A stretch of 64,000 nucleotides of DNA from Pseudomonas hydrolytica (GTDB taxonomy: Bacteria; Pseudomonadota; Gammaproteobacteria; Pseudomonadales; Pseudomonadaceae). A model generated the notes under the pieces. The model ran no database searches. It was not told where the DNA came from and saw only the letters and a program-made list of their open reading frames with translations. The DNA lies in assembly GCF_021495345.1 (NCBI RefSeq), contig NZ_CP099397.1:4402001-4466000 (forward strand). Reading direction: 5' to 3'. The translations under genes and the position numbers were made by a program. The stretch's first letter is position 1. Each line of letters opens with the position of its first letter. Shown in pieces: positions 59,740 through 64,000 of the stretch.

Positions 59740-60168
59740 CTAACGAGGATTGCCGCTACGGAACAACTTGGAACCACAGGCCTGACAGGCCTGGGCATTC
59801 TGGCCCCGTTGCCAGGTCACCGGCGTGCCGCACAGGGCGCAGCACAATGCCTGGCGCCGCTTGAGCAAGGGCTTGGCCTTGGCCACGGGGCGGGCAGCGG
59901 CGCCCTTGCCCACGCGCACGGGCTGACGCTGGATCAGCGCCAGCTCCTCGGCCGCCGCATGCCAGCCACGCAGCCAGTGCAGGTCACGGTTGAGGTAAGC
60001 GCGGATCAGCTCCAGCTCGGCCGGACTCAGGCCGTCCAGCTCCAGCTCGCGCAAGGGCTCGGCATGCAGCCGGCTGGCCGTGTCGGCTTCCTCGAGCGCC
60101 AGGGCGAGCCGCTGCAGCAGCCGCTCGTACAGCCCCCCGCCTCGTTCCAATTGCCGCGCATCAGCCAT
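59740..60168 (-). CDS. Zinc-ribbon protein (DUF1451/YbeL-like)
   Basis: This 142-residue protein has a helical N-terminal two-thirds with acidic residues and a C-terminal zinc ribbon C-x2-C ... C-x2-C in CALCGTPVTWQRG...CQACGSKLF. It matches YbeL/DUF1451, which in E. coli lies near leuS as well. The function is unknown. It starts 179 bases before the divergent leuS. Confidence 0.75.
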   Translation of the reverse strand: MADARQLERGGGLYERLLQRLALALEEADTASRLHAEPLRELELDGLSPAELELIRAYLNRDLHWLRGWHAAAEELALIQRQPVRVGKGAAARPVAKAKPLLKRRQALCCALCGTPVTWQRGQNAQACQACGSKLFRSGNPR

Positions 60169-60205
60169 CCAACACCTCGCAAGGCCCGAGATTCGCGGCC
60201 CTTGA

Positions 60206-62959
<2,754 letters not shown>

Positions 62960-63013
62960 TTAAGCTCGGCGCCACCGCGACGTGGCGCCGCGATCCGCCA
63001 AGGGGATATGAGA

Positions 63014-63625
63014 ATGATGAAACGGAATCTGCTGGTCATCGGCCTGGCCGCCCTGCTCAGCGCCTGTGGTTTCCAGCTGCGTGGCACCGGCGACGTACAG
63101 TTCGCCCTCAAGGAGCTCGATGTCAGCGCGCGTAACGCCTATGGCGAAACCGTGAAGGAACTGCGTGACGTGCTGGAAAACAACGGCGTTCGCGTTCACG
63201 CCGGCGCCCCCTACAAGCTGGTGCTGAGCAACGAGTCGGAGAATCGTCGCAGCGCGAGTTACAACAGCGGCGCCCGTACCGCCGAGTACGAGCTGAACAT
63301 GGCTCTGGACTACGAACTCCGTGGTGCACGCGACCTGCTGCTGACCAACGACCGCGTCGAGGTCCAGAACTACTACCAGCAGGATGACAACAACCTGACC
63401 GGCTCGGATCAGGAAGCCGCTCAGCTGCGCAACGAGCTACGCCGCGAGCTGATCCAGCAACTGGCACTGCGCCTGCAGCAGATCACGCCTGCACAGCTGG
63501 ACCAGTTGCAGCAGACCGCCGAAGCCCGCGCCAGGGCAGAAGCCGAAGCGCTGGAGGCTGCCCGCAGCGCCCGCGAAGCTCAGGTCGCTCCGCAGCAGTC
63601 GCCGATCGAACTGCCGTCCCGCTAA
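63014..63625 (+). CDS. lptE: LPS-assembly lipoprotein LptE
   Basis: LptE is the lipoprotein plug of the LptD translocon for LPS at the outer membrane. The 203-residue protein has a lipobox LLSAC near residue 18 and the core [19 protein letters not shown]. The ATG at 63014 is 8 bases from AAGGGG; 63008 is closer than optimal. The C-terminus carries an Ala/Glu-rich helix (about residues 160-195). Confidence 0.93.
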   Translation: MMKRNLLVIGLAALLSACGFQLRGTGDVQFALKELDVSARNAYGETVKELRDVLENNGVRVHAGAPYKLVLSNESENRRSASYNSGARTAEYELNMALDYELRGARDLLLTNDRVEVQNYYQQDDNNLTGSDQEAAQLRNELRRELIQQLALRLQQITPAQLDQLQQTAEARARAEAEALEAARSAREAQVAPQQSPIELPSR

Positions 63626-63680
63626 AAGTCCAAGGGCCGCAGCCGCGGCCCGACGCCTCCGTCCAGATGACCTCACCTCG

Positions 63681-64000
63681 ATGAAGCTTGCCCCCGCGCA
63701 ACTCGGCAAACACCTGCAAGGCGCGCTTGCCCCTGTCTACGCCATCAGCGGGGACGAGCCACTGCTCTGCCAGGAAGCCGCCGACGCCGTTCGCAACGCC
63801 TGCCGCCAGCAGGGCTTCAGCGAACGTCAGGTGTTTAACGCCGAAGCCAACTTCGACTGGGGCAACCTGCTGCAGGCCGGCGCCAGCCTTTCGCTGTTCG
63901 CCGAAAAACGCCTGCTGGAACTGCGCCTGCCCTCCGGCAAGCCGGGCGACAAGGGCACGGCTGCCCTGCTCGAATACCTGGGCCGGCCGCCCGAGGACAC
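63681..64000 (+). CDS. holA: DNA polymerase III delta subunit (3' end outside window)
   Basis: The first 106 codons of HolA, the clamp-loader delta subunit, reach the window end. MKLAPAQLGKHLQGALAPV followed by YAISGDEPLLCQEAADAVR is the usual start, and GASLSLFAEKRLLELRLPSGKPG the central N-terminal AAA region. It follows lptE by 55 bases with no terminator between. Confidence 0.93.
   Translation, partial: MKLAPAQLGKHLQGALAPVYAISGDEPLLCQEAADAVRNACRQQGFSERQVFNAEANFDWGNLLQAGASLSLFAEKRLLELRLPSGKPGDKGTAALLEYLGRPPED

Overview
This window is high-GC, densely packed chromosomal DNA from a gammaproteobacterium, almost certainly Pseudomonas in the broad sense. Pointers are a MexB-OprM type efflux system, a LadS-type sensor kinase, small DUF2788 and DUF1820 proteins, and the block thiD-thiE-hemL-miaB-ybeZ-ybeY-corC-lnt-leuS-lptE-holA, which as I remember it follows the PA3970-PA3989 order of P. 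aeruginosa. The intergenic repeats (short inverted pairs such as GTAGGGTGCGCCGTGCGC and GCCCGGATGCAATCCGGG) and the extra genes suggest a species outside P. aeruginosa, for example the mendocina/alcaligenes/stutzeri side; that placement is inference. About 63 protein genes were recognised, two of them cut by the window ends (mexB at the left, holA at the right). No tRNA, rRNA, CRISPR array, prophage, transposase or restriction/defence island is visible.

Layout. 1-4.6 kb: end of an RND efflux operon (mexB, oprM) closed by a strong terminator. 4.8-8.5 kb: four leftward genes overlapping by 4 nt each (GNAT, double-nitroreductase SagB-like protein, TesB, HAD phosphatase). 8.5-16.7 kb: a deacetylase, an aminotransferase, a TIGR03862-type flavoprotein, a two-gene signalling pair (receiver-CheC protein plus PAS protein), a VOC protein, a DEAD-box helicase, a DnaQ-like exonuclease and a NYN protein. 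16.7-29.6 kb: YbaK-like deacylase, YciC-like membrane protein, VOC protein, two periplasmic solute-binding proteins, SDR, CDGSH protein, EEP phosphatase, an Lgt-like/TlpA fusion, HrpB, lipoprotein, FieF, an Lrp regulator with a probable small RNA on the opposite strand, DUF2788, a globin and RluE. 29.6-40.3 kb: alcohol dehydrogenase, YjaB-like GNAT, a MocR regulator divergent from a threonine-dehydratase-like enzyme, amn, a CbiM-like transporter behind a cobalamin riboswitch, alpha carbonic anhydrase, and an aidB-tetR pair behind a very large palindrome. 40.4-48.7 kb: ladS, then a hydroxamate-siderophore type uptake operon (FhuF-, FhuC-, FhuB-, FhuD-like) with a Fur-like box and an MFS transporter. 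48.8-64 kb: the conserved housekeeping block for thiamine, haem, tRNA modification, ribosome maturation, lipoprotein acylation, leucyl-tRNA and LPS export.

Most of the window is core genome. The parts most worth following up are the catalytically intact receiver-CheC/PAS pair (12.1-13.6 kb), the leftward RNA with repeated C-rich hairpins (27.15-27.4 kb), the 24-bp-arm palindrome that contains the tetR start codon (40.24-40.30 kb), the riboswitch-controlled orphan CbiM-like transporter (35.9-36.9 kb), and the two-repeat MocR operator (32.53-32.57 kb). I did not find a clear multi-gene system that looks wholly new.
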